64,000 nt of DNA from Gemmatimonadota bacterium. Its GTDB lineage: Bacteria > Gemmatimonadota > Gemmatimonadetes > Longimicrobiales > Gaopeijiaceae. Below the pieces are notes generated by a model. It saw nothing but the letters and a program-made list of their open reading frames with translations. It was not told the origin of the DNA and searched no databases. Made by a program: the position numbers and the translations under genes. Shown here piece by piece: positions 1 through 7,991 of this stretch (its first letter is position 1; each line of letters starts with the position of its first letter). The stretch covers positions 1 through 64,000 of the forward strand of contig JAJDNC010000052.1 of the NCBI GenBank assembly GCA_022340865.1, written 5' to 3'.

Positions 1-382
1 GCACCCGCATGGGCTGTCGGAGCGGGACTTCGATGGTCTGTTCACGACGGACCGGCCCATCGTGTTCGCCTTCCACGGCTACCCCTGGCTCATCCACCGG
101 CTGACCTACCGGCGCACCAACCACAAGAACCTGCACGTGCGTGGCTACAAGGAAGAGGGTACGACGACCACGCCCTTCGACATGGTCGTACGCAACGACA
201 TGGACCGGTTCCATCTCGTCCAGGACGTCATCGACCGGGTCCCCGGCCTGGGAGTTCGCTTCGCGCACGTCAGGCAGCACATGGCCGACAAGCTCGTGGA
301 GCACCGCGAATACACGCGGAAGTACGGCGAGGACATGCCCGAGGTGCGGGACTGGCGCTGGCAGCCGGGGAAACGAGGCTGA
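1..382 (+). CDS. xfp: Phosphoketolase, C-terminal end (partial)
   Basis: The reading frame is open from base 2 and ends at 382, giving the last 126 residues of a xylulose-5-phosphate/fructose-6-phosphate phosphoketolase. This thiamine-diphosphate enzyme cleaves the sugar phosphate to acetyl phosphate plus an aldose phosphate in the cytoplasm. The visible part matches the C-terminal domain: an HPHGLS start, [11 protein letters not shown], a YRRTNH stretch and [11 protein letters not shown], then a VIDRVP segment, which are conserved signatures of the family. The N-terminal TPP-binding domains lie outside the window. The next gene is on the opposite strand and ends 75 bases downstream, so the two converge. 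Recognition rests on these family motifs and is firm; substrate preference cannot be judged. Confidence 0.93.
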   Translation, partial: HPHGLSERDFDGLFTTDRPIVFAFHGYPWLIHRLTYRRTNHKNLHVRGYKEEGTTTTPFDMVVRNDMDRFHLVQDVIDRVPGLGVRFAHVRQHMADKLVEHREYTRKYGEDMPEVRDWRWQPGKRG

Positions 383-457
383 GCACCGGCCCCGTGGCCG
401 TCGTCCCGCACGTCGGCGCCTGGGGGCCGGCGTCCGGGAACCGCGTAGGCCCGGCCG

Positions 458-793
458 CTACCCCTTCGCCGGCCCCTCGCCCACCCGGGTCCACCGGTCC
501 GAGTCCCGCTCCCGGTACTTGGCGAGGACCCGCTCCAGAGCGTCGTCGAGGTCGATGCCCTGCTCGTTGGCGATGACCAGGAGCACGAACAGGATGTCGG
601 CCAGCTCCAGGGCCAGGTCCTGGTCCGGCTCCTCCGCCTTCTTGGGCTTGTGGCCGAACCGATGGTTCATCTCCCGAGCGAGCTCGCCCACCTCCTCCGT
701 GAGGCGTGCGAGGTTCGTCAGGGGCGGCCAGTAGCCCTCCTCGAACTGGGAGATCCAGGCGTCCACCCGGCGTTGGGCTTCCCTCAGATCCAT
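458..793 (-). CDS. MazG-like nucleotide pyrophosphohydrolase
   Basis: Small all-alpha protein of 111 residues. It has the MazG-type NTP-PPase pattern: EEVGEL near residues 33-38 and ELADILF near 63-69, whose acidic residues would bind the magnesium used to hydrolyse (d)NTPs to monophosphates. Standalone short MazG proteins are usually house-cleaning enzymes. The ATG at 793 is chosen because the family fold starts at once (DLREAQRRV); an in-frame GTG/ATG extension upstream adds only low-complexity residues. It lies 115 bases downstream of the oxidoreductase gene on the same strand and may be cotranscribed with it. Family assignment is good; the nucleotide substrate is unknown. Confidence 0.82.
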   Translation of the reverse strand: MDLREAQRRVDAWISQFEEGYWPPLTNLARLTEEVGELAREMNHRFGHKPKKAEEPDQDLALELADILFVLLVIANEQGIDLDDALERVLAKYRERDSDRWTRVGEGPAKG

Positions 794-908
794 GGGCGCG
801 CCCCGGTCGGGGAGTGATCTTCCCACCCAGGGGTCCGTCCCGCGTCCCATCCACGCATCGCCCAGGAGATCCGCAAGGACGTCGGCTCCATGCGCTTCCC
901 CCTCCCGC

Positions 909-1946
909 TCACGGCACCAGCACCAGCTTCCCGAACACCTTCCCGCTCTCCAGCAGCTCGTGGGCCCGGCGAGCCTCCGCCAGGGGAATGACCTCGTGCA
1001 CCACCGCAGACAGAGCGCCGTCGAACACCAGACGCATCACCCGTCGGAACTCCGCCGGCGTGCCCATGGTGGTCCCCAGGATGGAGAGCTGCTTCCAGAA
1101 CACCACGCGGATCTCCGCGCTCCCCCTCGAGCCCGTGGTCGCCCCGTAGGCCACCAGCCTTCCCCCGACTCCCAGCGCCCTGAGGCACTGCTGCCAGACC
1201 GCCTCCCCCACGGAGTCGAAGACCAGGTCCACGCCCTTCTTTGCCGTGTCCTGCCACACCTCGCGGGAGAACTCGACCTTCTCGCGGTCATAGACGACGT
1301 CCGCGCCCAGAGCACGCACGCGGCTCACGTTGTCCTCCCCGCTGGTCACCGCATAGACCCGGGCGCCGGCCATGTGGGCGATCTGGATCGCCGCCGTGGA
1401 GACGCCCCCGGAGGCACCGGTGATGAGCACCTTCTCCCCGGCCCTCACACCCCCGCGCGTCATGAGACCCCGCCAGGCGGTCACGAAGACCAGCCCCGCG
1501 GCGGCCGCGTCCTCCGAAGGAAAGCCCTGGGGGATCTCCAGCAGGTTGGCGGCGGGCACGACGGCGTACTCGGCGAATCCTCCCTGCGTATGCTCTCCCA
1601 GCAGCCGGAACGGCGGCTCTTCGAACGACTCCCCCTGGCCCTGACCGTCGTACCATCCGTATCCCAGGGACGGGTCCACTACCACCCGGGTGCCGGTGGG
1701 CACGCCGGCTGCGCCCTCGCCGACCGCCTCCACGACGCCGGCGATGTCCGCACCGCCGATGTGGGGCATGGGCGTTTCCACGGGCAGCCCTCGTCTCACC
1801 CACAGGTCCAAATGGTTCATGGAGGCCGCCTCGACCTTGATGAGCACCTCGCCGGGCCCCGGGTCGGGCGCGGGCACCTCTTGAATCGAGACCACCTCCG
1901 GACCGCCGAACTCGGAGAAGAGCGCCGCGCGCATTTGTCGGGCCAT
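909..1946 (-). CDS. Zinc-independent medium-chain dehydrogenase (quinone oxidoreductase type)
   Basis: A 345-residue medium-chain dehydrogenase/reductase. The N-terminal GroES-like domain (roughly 1-125) shows GPGEVLIKV and HIGGADIAGVV. The Rossmann domain shows TGASGGVS near residue 160, the NADPH-binding glycine motif. The cysteine-rich structural zinc loop of alcohol dehydrogenases is absent, which points to the NADPH:quinone reductase or enoyl/crotonyl reductase branch rather than a zinc alcohol dehydrogenase. The start at 1946 has a GGAGGG box about 6 bases upstream. It probably reduces small quinones or unsaturated carbonyls in the cytoplasm; the exact substrate cannot be read from the sequence. 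Confidence 0.85.
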   Translation of the reverse strand: MARQMRAALFSEFGGPEVVSIQEVPAPDPGPGEVLIKVEAASMNHLDLWVRRGLPVETPMPHIGGADIAGVVEAVGEGAAGVPTGTRVVVDPSLGYGWYDGQGQGESFEEPPFRLLGEHTQGGFAEYAVVPAANLLEIPQGFPSEDAAAAGLVFVTAWRGLMTRGGVRAGEKVLITGASGGVSTAAIQIAHMAGARVYAVTSGEDNVSRVRALGADVVYDREKVEFSREVWQDTAKKGVDLVFDSVGEAVWQQCLRALGVGGRLVAYGATTGSRGSAEIRVVFWKQLSILGTTMGTPAEFRRVMRLVFDGALSAVVHEVIPLAEARRAHELLESGKVFGKLVLVP

Positions 1947-2121
1947 TCGTGTCCCTCCGTGTCGGGAAGAACCGCACGTCGTGCAGTGGAGCGTGCAGCA
2001 ACACTATCCGGGCCCCCGCCCACCCACAACGTGCGGGGCGTGGATCGGGGAGGCCGCTTCGCCTAGCTTCGAGAGTGTCCACACACCGTATGGTGGAGTC
2101 AGATACCGGCTTTCGAGCGCC

Positions 2122-2499
2122 ATGACCGCAGTCGACGCCGATCCCGCAGAGCGGGGCGAAGAGGGAAGCGCCACCGCCGGCGTGCCCGACAGCACGCTGG
2201 GGGGCTACCTCCGGACCCACGATCGGCCGCCCGCGTTCGGCGGCTCCGACGGCCATCCCTACACCGTTTCCATCGAGGTGGAGAAGACGGGCAACCTGGT
2301 GGCCCCCTACAACGGCTACCTCGTCTTCCCGCGCTGGGCCCAGACGGGCGTGGGGATCGTCGGACACGTGGAGACCCCCACCCTGGCGTCCTGCCGCAGC
2401 CAGGAGGAAGCCGAGCGCCGCCTGGGCGACCTGACCCTCCTCGACGTCCAGCATCTCCTCGAGGAGGCGCTGGTCCGACACGACGACAAAGACATCTGA
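2122..2499 (+). CDS. Conserved hypothetical protein
   Basis: A 125-residue soluble protein that I do not recognise. It has no signal peptide or membrane segment. The middle part (GGYLRTHDRPPAFGGSDG, then an SIEVEKTG segment) looks like a compact alpha/beta domain rather than spurious coding, and codon bias is strongly GC3-rich like its neighbours. The end (LLDVQHLLEEALVRH) is helical. The ATG at 2122 is the most plausible start, but no good ribosome-binding site precedes it. It lies 20 bases upstream of proline dehydrogenase on the same strand, so the two may be cotranscribed; no role in proline use can be inferred beyond that. Confidence 0.6.
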   Translation: MTAVDADPAERGEEGSATAGVPDSTLGGYLRTHDRPPAFGGSDGHPYTVSIEVEKTGNLVAPYNGYLVFPRWAQTGVGIVGHVETPTLASCRSQEEAERRLGDLTLLDVQHLLEEALVRHDDKDI

Positions 2500-2519
2500 A
2501 TCCGGAATCGTAGAGTCCG

Positions 2520-3479
2520 ATGCTTCGAGAAGGCCTCATCTTCCTCAGCCATTCCAACGCCGCCAAGTCGGTGGTCACGAAGACTCCGCTCAAGGGCTTG
2601 AGCCGTCGCTTCGTTCCCGGAGAGAGCGTCGACGACCTCACCCGCGCCATTCGTGAAGCCAACGCCGTCGGCATGGCGGCCACCGGCGACTTCCTGGGCG
2701 AGTCCGTGCACGACGAGCCCAACGCCACGATCGCCGGCGACGTCTACCTCGACATCCTGAGCCGCATCGACGCGGAGAAGCTGAACGCCAACGTCTCGCT
2801 GAAGTTCACGGCGTTGGGTCAGGACATCTCCGAGCGCTTCCTGGCCGGCAACCTGGGCCGCATCCTCGACAAGGCGGAGTCGCTGGACAACTTCATCCGC
2901 TTCGACATGGAGTCCTCGGAGTACACGAAACGCACCCTGGACGCCTTCGAGAAGCTGTGGGCCGAGGGTCGCCGCAACATCGGCGTGGTGCTCCAGGCGT
3001 ACCTGAAGCGGAGCGCGGGCGACGTCGCACGCATGAACCAGCTCGGTGCCCGCGTGCGCCTGTGCAAGGGTGCGTACAACGAACCGCCCAGCGTCGCCTT
3101 CAAGAACAAGGCCGACGTGGACCGGAACTTCGTCGAGCTGATGCAGATGCTGCTGACGGGCGGCAACTATCCCGCTATCGCAACGCACCACGAAGCCATG
3201 ATCGACGCCACCGTCGCGTTCCATCAGAAGGAGGGCATCGACAAGAGCTCCTTCGAGATGCAGATGCTCCACGGCGTGCGTCGCGACCTTCAGCGCCAGC
3301 TCGTCGCCGACGGCTACAACGTGCGCATCTACATCCCCTTCGGATCACACTGGTATCCGTATCTGATGCGGCGCCTCGCGGAGCGCCCGGCCAACGTGCT
3401 CTTCATGGCCGGCAGCGTGGTGCAGGAGACCCCGCTGGGCTTTCTGTGGCCCCGGCGGGGCGACGGGAAAGGCCCCTGA
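2520..3479 (+). CDS. putA: Proline dehydrogenase
   Basis: A 319-residue monofunctional proline dehydrogenase, an FAD enzyme that oxidises L-proline to pyrroline-5-carboxylate and passes electrons to quinone at the inner membrane. The TIM-barrel signatures are visible: NVSLKFTALGQDIS, RFDMES, VLQAYLKRS, RVRLCKGAYNEP, and near the C-terminus YIPFGSHWYPYLMRRLAE, which contains the substrate-binding arginine pair. The length fits the short stand-alone form (about 300 residues), not the large PutA fusion; no pyrroline-5-carboxylate dehydrogenase is present in the window. The queE start follows two bases after the stop codon, so these two genes are almost certainly cotranscribed. The symbol follows common usage for the family; prodh is equally valid. 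Confidence 0.92.
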   Translation: MLREGLIFLSHSNAAKSVVTKTPLKGLSRRFVPGESVDDLTRAIREANAVGMAATGDFLGESVHDEPNATIAGDVYLDILSRIDAEKLNANVSLKFTALGQDISERFLAGNLGRILDKAESLDNFIRFDMESSEYTKRTLDAFEKLWAEGRRNIGVVLQAYLKRSAGDVARMNQLGARVRLCKGAYNEPPSVAFKNKADVDRNFVELMQMLLTGGNYPAIATHHEAMIDATVAFHQKEGIDKSSFEMQMLHGVRRDLQRQLVADGYNVRIYIPFGSHWYPYLMRRLAERPANVLFMAGSVVQETPLGFLWPRRGDGKGP

Positions 3480-3481
3480 CG

Positions 3482-4171
3482 GTGCCCGGAGACGCGGGCT
3501 CGCCCGCGGAGCCCTTCCTCCGCATCACGGAGATCTTCCACTCCATCCAGGGGGAGTCCACCTGGGCAGGGCTGCCCTGCACGTTCGTGCGCCTCACCGG
3601 CTGTCCTCTCCGCTGTGTCTGGTGCGACACCGCCTATGCGTTCCACGGCGGCGAGCGCCTGACCCTCTCCCAGATCGTGGACCGGGTCCGTGCGACGGGC
3701 ACGCCCCTGGTGGAGGTGACCGGCGGCGAGCCGCTGGCCCACGCCAACGCCTTCCCGCTGGTGGAGATGCTGCTGGACGAGGACTTCACGGTGCTGGTGG
3801 AGACGTCCGGCGCCTTCGACGTGGCCCCCCTGGACGCGCGGGCGCACAAGATCATGGACTTGAAGTGCCCCGGGTCCGGCGAGAGCCACCGGAACCTCTG
3901 GCAGAACCTGGAGCACCTGGGCCCCGGCGACGAGGTGAAGTTCGTCGTGAAGGACCGGACGGACTACGAGTGGATGAAGGAGGTCATCACCGAGCGTGCC
4001 CTGGACGCGCGGGTGGCGGACGGATCGCTGCGGGCGCTCCTCGTCTCACCGGTATGGGGCGAGATCGACCTCGAGGAGTTGGCAGGATGGATCCTGGGGG
4101 ATAAGCTGCCCGTGCGCTTCCAGACCCAGCTCCACAAGCTGATCTGGGGACCGAAGCGCAGAGGGGTGTAG
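3482..4171 (+). CDS. queE: 7-carboxy-7-deazaguanine synthase QueE
   Basis: A radical SAM enzyme of 229 residues that converts 6-carboxy-tetrahydropterin to 7-carboxy-7-deazaguanine, the ring contraction step on the way to preQ0 and queuosine. The diagnostic features are the FHSIQGES motif near residue 19, the cluster-binding CPLRCVWC motif with Cys41, Cys45 and Cys48 (C-x3-C-x2-C), and the EVTGGEPL motif. A GTG at 3482, two bases after the proline dehydrogenase stop, is the only sensible start because it places the conserved ITEIFHSIQGE near the N-terminus; no ATG lies in frame nearby. The other queuosine genes (queC, queD, queF) are not in the window. Confidence 0.93.
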   Translation: MPGDAGSPAEPFLRITEIFHSIQGESTWAGLPCTFVRLTGCPLRCVWCDTAYAFHGGERLTLSQIVDRVRATGTPLVEVTGGEPLAHANAFPLVEMLLDEDFTVLVETSGAFDVAPLDARAHKIMDLKCPGSGESHRNLWQNLEHLGPGDEVKFVVKDRTDYEWMKEVITERALDARVADGSLRALLVSPVWGEIDLEELAGWILGDKLPVRFQTQLHKLIWGPKRRGV

Positions 4172-4188
4172 ACGCCGAGGTACCTGCC

Positions 4189-5457
4189 ATGAGAGTCCGG
4201 ACGTTTCTTTCCGTCACGATGTCGATCCTGTTCCTGGCCGCCTGCGGCGGCGGGAGTGCCACCTCCTCCGGCCTGCAGGTCGTGCGCGACACCGCCGGGG
4301 ATACGATCGTCGTGCGCACGGTCTCGGGGAGCGTCTGGGGCGCACCGGCGACGCTGGTGCCGGAGGTGTCCATCGGAAGGATGGAAGGGGATCCGCACTA
4401 CCTGTTCGGAGCGGTCAACTCGGTGGCGGTGGCAGCCGACGGAACCATCTACGTCGTGGATTCGCAGGTTGCCGAGGTGAGAGCCTTCGACCCGACGGGC
4501 GCCTGGGTGCGCACGCTGGGGCGCCGTGGGCAGGGCCCAGGCGAGCTGGAGCAGCCCGAGGCCGTCGCGGTGCTCTCCGACGGCAGGGTCATCGTACGTG
4601 ACCCCGGCAACGCCCGCCTCCAGGTTTACGGCCCCGACGGCTCTCCCGTGACGACCTGGCTCCTGCGGAGCATGCTGCACACCTCGGCGCCCCTGTGGAC
4701 GGACCGGCACGACGACGTGTACATCGAGTTCCTGGTGAACATCGATCCCGTGACGAGAGCCTGGCACATCGACCTCATCCGCTACGGCTCGGATGGGGCT
4801 GTACGCGACACCCTCCAGCCGCCGGATCACGGGTATCGGACACCGGTCGTCGAGGCGCATTTCGGCAAAGGCTCCTCGGCCTCCTACGGCGTTCCCTTCA
4901 CACCGTCGGAGCACTGGACCGTGCATCCCGACGGCTACTTCGTCTACGGCCTCAGCACGGACTACCGGATCGACTTGCTGCGCGCCGACGCCCCGGTCCT
5001 GCGTATCGAGCGGAGCTCCGAGCCCGTGGCGGTCCAGAGCGGCGAGAAGGAGGCCCGCAAGCAAGAGATCGAGCACCGCATGCAAGGCATGGTGCCGGGC
5101 TGGAAGTGGAACGGCCCGTCCATCCCCGACACCAAGCCGCCCTTCGGCGACATCCTCACGGGGCAGGATGGTCGCGTCTGGGTGGCGGTGCCTCGGCCGG
5201 CGGTGGAGAAGCCCAATCCGGACTACGATCCGAAGAAGCCGGACTCTCAGGCGACGAGCTGGATCGAACCGGTCGCCTTCGACGTGTTCGAGCCCGACGG
5301 CACATATCTGGGCAGGGTAAACGCACCCGAGGACTTCACCATGTACCCGTGGCCCTTCGTCCGTGGCGACACCGTCTGGGCGGTCACCAGCGACAGCCTC
5401 GGCGTCCAGCGGGTCGTACGCTACCACGTACAGCACGGAGGAGCGGCGCGCTCCTGA
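4189..5457 (+). CDS. Six-bladed beta-propeller lipoprotein
   Basis: A 422-residue exported protein. The N-terminus is a lipoprotein signal with lipobox LAAC, lipidated cysteine at residue 19, followed by a GGGSAT linker. The body carries NHL/six-bladed propeller blades, for example VAVAADGTIYVVDS, a LGRRGQGPGELEQP turn and VAVLSDGRVIVRD. Proteins of this type are abundant in Gemmatimonadota and Bacteroidetes and are presumed to bind ligands or partners on the periplasmic side of a membrane; no enzymatic residues are evident. It starts 17 bases after queE on the same strand but is probably functionally unrelated. A paralogous architecture is encoded at 43909-45099. Confidence 0.82.
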   Translation: MRVRTFLSVTMSILFLAACGGGSATSSGLQVVRDTAGDTIVVRTVSGSVWGAPATLVPEVSIGRMEGDPHYLFGAVNSVAVAADGTIYVVDSQVAEVRAFDPTGAWVRTLGRRGQGPGELEQPEAVAVLSDGRVIVRDPGNARLQVYGPDGSPVTTWLLRSMLHTSAPLWTDRHDDVYIEFLVNIDPVTRAWHIDLIRYGSDGAVRDTLQPPDHGYRTPVVEAHFGKGSSASYGVPFTPSEHWTVHPDGYFVYGLSTDYRIDLLRADAPVLRIERSSEPVAVQSGEKEARKQEIEHRMQGMVPGWKWNGPSIPDTKPPFGDILTGQDGRVWVAVPRPAVEKPNPDYDPKKPDSQATSWIEPVAFDVFEPDGTYLGRVNAPEDFTMYPWPFVRGDTVWAVTSDSLGVQRVVRYHVQHGGAARS

Positions 5458-5624
5458 CGAAGGGGGGGCAGGCGCCCCGGGGCGGCCGACGCCGGACGGC
5501 GGCGCTCCTCGTCGGCGGTGACGACGCGCGGGGACGCGGGCCGCGGGGTTCGTCTCCCCGGTTCGCTGGCGCAGCACGCCCGATTTCGCGATGCTGAGCC
5601 ACCACCCTGACAAGTCCGAGAGCG

Positions 5625-7238
5625 ATGAGAATCCGACCATCCCTGGCGTTGCCCATGCTGCTGCTCCTCGCGGCCTCCCGGGTCGGCGCGCAGCAGACCG
5701 TCCCCGAGAGAACGAACTACCAGCGCACATCGTCCACCGCCGAGGTCGGCGCGTTCCTGGACAGCCTCCAGGCCAGGGGGGCGCCCATCACCGTGGGCAC
5801 CATGGGGCGGACCGCCGAAGGCCGGCCGATCTACCTCGTCATCGCCTCCGAACCGCGCGTCACCTCGCCGCGGGAGGCCCACCGATCGGGTAAGCTCGTC
5901 GTCTACGTCCAGGCGAACATCCACGCCGGCGAGGTGGAGGGTAAGGAGGCGGTGCAGCAGCTCCTGCGGGAGCTGATGGGCGTGCACCACGATCTGCTCT
6001 CGAAGCTGGTCATCCTGGTGGCACCGGACTACAACGCGGACGGCAACGATGCGTTCGGGCCGGTGGCCGTGAATCGTCCGGAGCAGGACGGCCCCCCCAT
6101 GGTGGGGGTGCGGCCCGACGGCCTCAAGCTCGACCTGAACCGCGATTACCTGAAGGCGGAGGGGCCCGAGACCCGCGCGTCACTGGCCCACGTGTACGAC
6201 ACGTGGGACCCTGCCGTCATGATGGATCTGCATACCACGGACGGAACCCTCCACGGCTACCTGCTCACCTACTCGCCGGGCCTGAACCCCAACGGTCCTC
6301 CCGGGCCCACGGCGTTCACGCAGGATACGCTGCTCCCCGCGGTGCGCGCGGCCATGCAGAGCAAGTACCACGAGCCGGTCTTCCCCTACGGGAACGTGCG
6401 CAACGTGCAGCATCCGCAGGCGTGGACGACCTACTCCCCGCTGGCCTGGTACGGCACGAACTACGTGGGCCTGCGCGGCCGCATCGCCGTTCTGAGCGAG
6501 GCCTATTCCCACGCGGACTTCCGGACGCGCATCAAGGTGACGCACGACTTCGTCCTGGAGGTCCTCGAGTACGCCGCGGCCCACGCGGACCACATCCGCG
6601 AGCTGGAGCGGAAGGCGGATCGCGTCACTACCCTGGAGGGTCGCGGCGACCTCGCCCGTCCCGACCTGGCGGTGGACTTCAAGGCCGCCTCCCGCGGGGT
6701 CGAGCCCGTGGTGCTGGACCGCGACCACCACTTCGACACCCTGCAGCTCCCGATCTACGACCGCTTCGTCGCATCCCGCACCGTGAAGCTGCCGGGCGGC
6801 TACTTCCTGCCGCCTGGGGAGGGCGGCATGGCGGCTATTCTGCTGCTGCACGGCATCCAGGTGCGCCGACTGGTGAAGGCGTGGTCGGGGAGCGCACAGG
6901 TCCTCAAGATCGACAGCCTGGGCGCCGCGGCCAACGAGTTCCAGGGGCACCACCTGCTCACCGTGAGGGGCACCTGGGACACGGCGAGGGTCGCCCAACC
7001 CGCGGGCGCGTACTATGTCAGCACGGCGCAGCCCCTGGGCCGGCTGGTCTTCGAGCTCCTGGAGCCAGAAGGGTACGGCCTGGCGCGGTGGAACTTCTTC
7101 GATCGACTCCTCGGCTCGGAGCGGGGCGCTCTCGCGGGTCTGGTGTACGGATCCGGCCGTGTGCGCACGTTCCCGCTCTGGCGTGTGGAGCACGATCCGC
7201 AGGTGCCCATGCGCGTGGTGCGACGGCAGCTGCGATGA
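5625..7238 (+). CDS. Secreted M14-family zinc carboxypeptidase
   Basis: A 537-residue exported metallopeptidase. A signal peptide (about 1-22) ends in VGAQQ. The M14 zinc motif HAGE is seen with His100 and Glu103 (NIHAGEVEGKE), followed by DLNRDYLK and a MDLHTTDGT segment that supplies further active-site residues. A candidate general base lies in LSEAYSH. The C-terminal 180 residues form a less conserved beta-rich domain. It should trim peptides outside the cytoplasm. The stop codon overlaps the ATG of the Nudix gene (ATGA), indicating translational coupling. Family assignment is firm; specificity (carboxypeptidase versus amidase) is open. Confidence 0.88.
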   Translation: MRIRPSLALPMLLLLAASRVGAQQTVPERTNYQRTSSTAEVGAFLDSLQARGAPITVGTMGRTAEGRPIYLVIASEPRVTSPREAHRSGKLVVYVQANIHAGEVEGKEAVQQLLRELMGVHHDLLSKLVILVAPDYNADGNDAFGPVAVNRPEQDGPPMVGVRPDGLKLDLNRDYLKAEGPETRASLAHVYDTWDPAVMMDLHTTDGTLHGYLLTYSPGLNPNGPPGPTAFTQDTLLPAVRAAMQSKYHEPVFPYGNVRNVQHPQAWTTYSPLAWYGTNYVGLRGRIAVLSEAYSHADFRTRIKVTHDFVLEVLEYAAAHADHIRELERKADRVTTLEGRGDLARPDLAVDFKAASRGVEPVVLDRDHHFDTLQLPIYDRFVASRTVKLPGGYFLPPGEGGMAAILLLHGIQVRRLVKAWSGSAQVLKIDSLGAAANEFQGHHLLTVRGTWDTARVAQPAGAYYVSTAQPLGRLVFELLEPEGYGLARWNFFDRLLGSERGALAGLVYGSGRVRTFPLWRVEHDPQVPMRVVRRQLR

Positions 7239-7870
7239 CCGACCCCCTCGAGACCGATCCGCGCTTCTGGATCCTCAGCGAGGCGCTGGCATCGTACGTC
7301 GCGGACACCGACGACCCCCGCGCGTACGACGACGACGTGCTCCAGGCGGCGGTGTCGGTCGTCCTGCGGGGCCGTGAGCGTCTGGACCTCCTGCTCATCA
7401 AACGAGCCCGCTCGGAGCGCGACCCGTGGTCGGGACACATGGCGCTGCCCGGCGGCCGCCGCGACGCCTCCGACGAGTCGTTGCTGGACACCGCCGTCCG
7501 GGAAACCCTGGAGGAGACGGGCATCGACCTCGAGTCCGTGGGGGTGCATCTGGGGCGGCTGGACGAGGTGGTACCGCGATCCGTGAGGCTGCCGAAGCTC
7601 GTCATCGCGCCGTTCGTCTTCGGCGTCGCCGGCGACGTCTCCGCCCGGGTGGCGAGCCGAGAGGTCGACGCGGTACACTGGGTGACGCTGGAGAAGCTGC
7701 GGGCGCCCGAGACCCGGCGAGAGGTCGAGATCCCGCTCCCGGGGGGTGCGCGGACCTTCCCCTGCTTCGACGTGGCCAGTGAGATCGTCTGGGGGCTCAC
7801 GCACCGGATCCTGACACAGTTCCTCGAGAGGTACCCCGACTCGGAGCTGCGCAGGCTGCGCGAAACGTAG
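7235..7870 (+). CDS. Nudix hydrolase, CoA pyrophosphatase type
   Basis: A 211-residue Nudix protein. The box spans LPGGRRDASDES to RETLEETGI, with REtxEExG intact, so metal binding should be normal. The preceding DLLLIKRARSE and WSGHMALPGGRR segments match the NudL/CoA-diphosphatase branch, which splits CoA into phosphopantetheine and 3',5'-ADP; that specificity is inferred from similarity of the box and flanking motif. The ATG overlaps the TGA of the upstream M14 peptidase gene. A short GC-rich hairpin follows 15 bases after the stop. Confidence 0.85.
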   Translation: MTDPLETDPRFWILSEALASYVADTDDPRAYDDDVLQAAVSVVLRGRERLDLLLIKRARSERDPWSGHMALPGGRRDASDESLLDTAVRETLEETGIDLESVGVHLGRLDEVVPRSVRLPKLVIAPFVFGVAGDVSARVASREVDAVHWVTLEKLRAPETRREVEIPLPGGARTFPCFDVASEIVWGLTHRILTQFLERYPDSELRRLRET

Positions 7871-7885
7871 GACCCGCTTCACCTG

Positions 7886-7901
7886 GGCGCCCTTCGGCGC
7901 C
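7886..7901 (+). terminator. Weak hairpin after the Nudix gene
   Basis: GGCGCC, a CTTC loop and GGCGCC form a 6-bp GC stem 15 bases after the stop codon. There is no T-run, so intrinsic termination is uncertain. Confidence 0.3.
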
Positions 7902-7991
7902 ATCGTGTACGGACCAGGCCGCGCCCCTGTCGCTGGTGAGCACGATCCTGTCCTTCAGGGGCAACAACGTCAGCCTTCCGGAAGGTTCAAC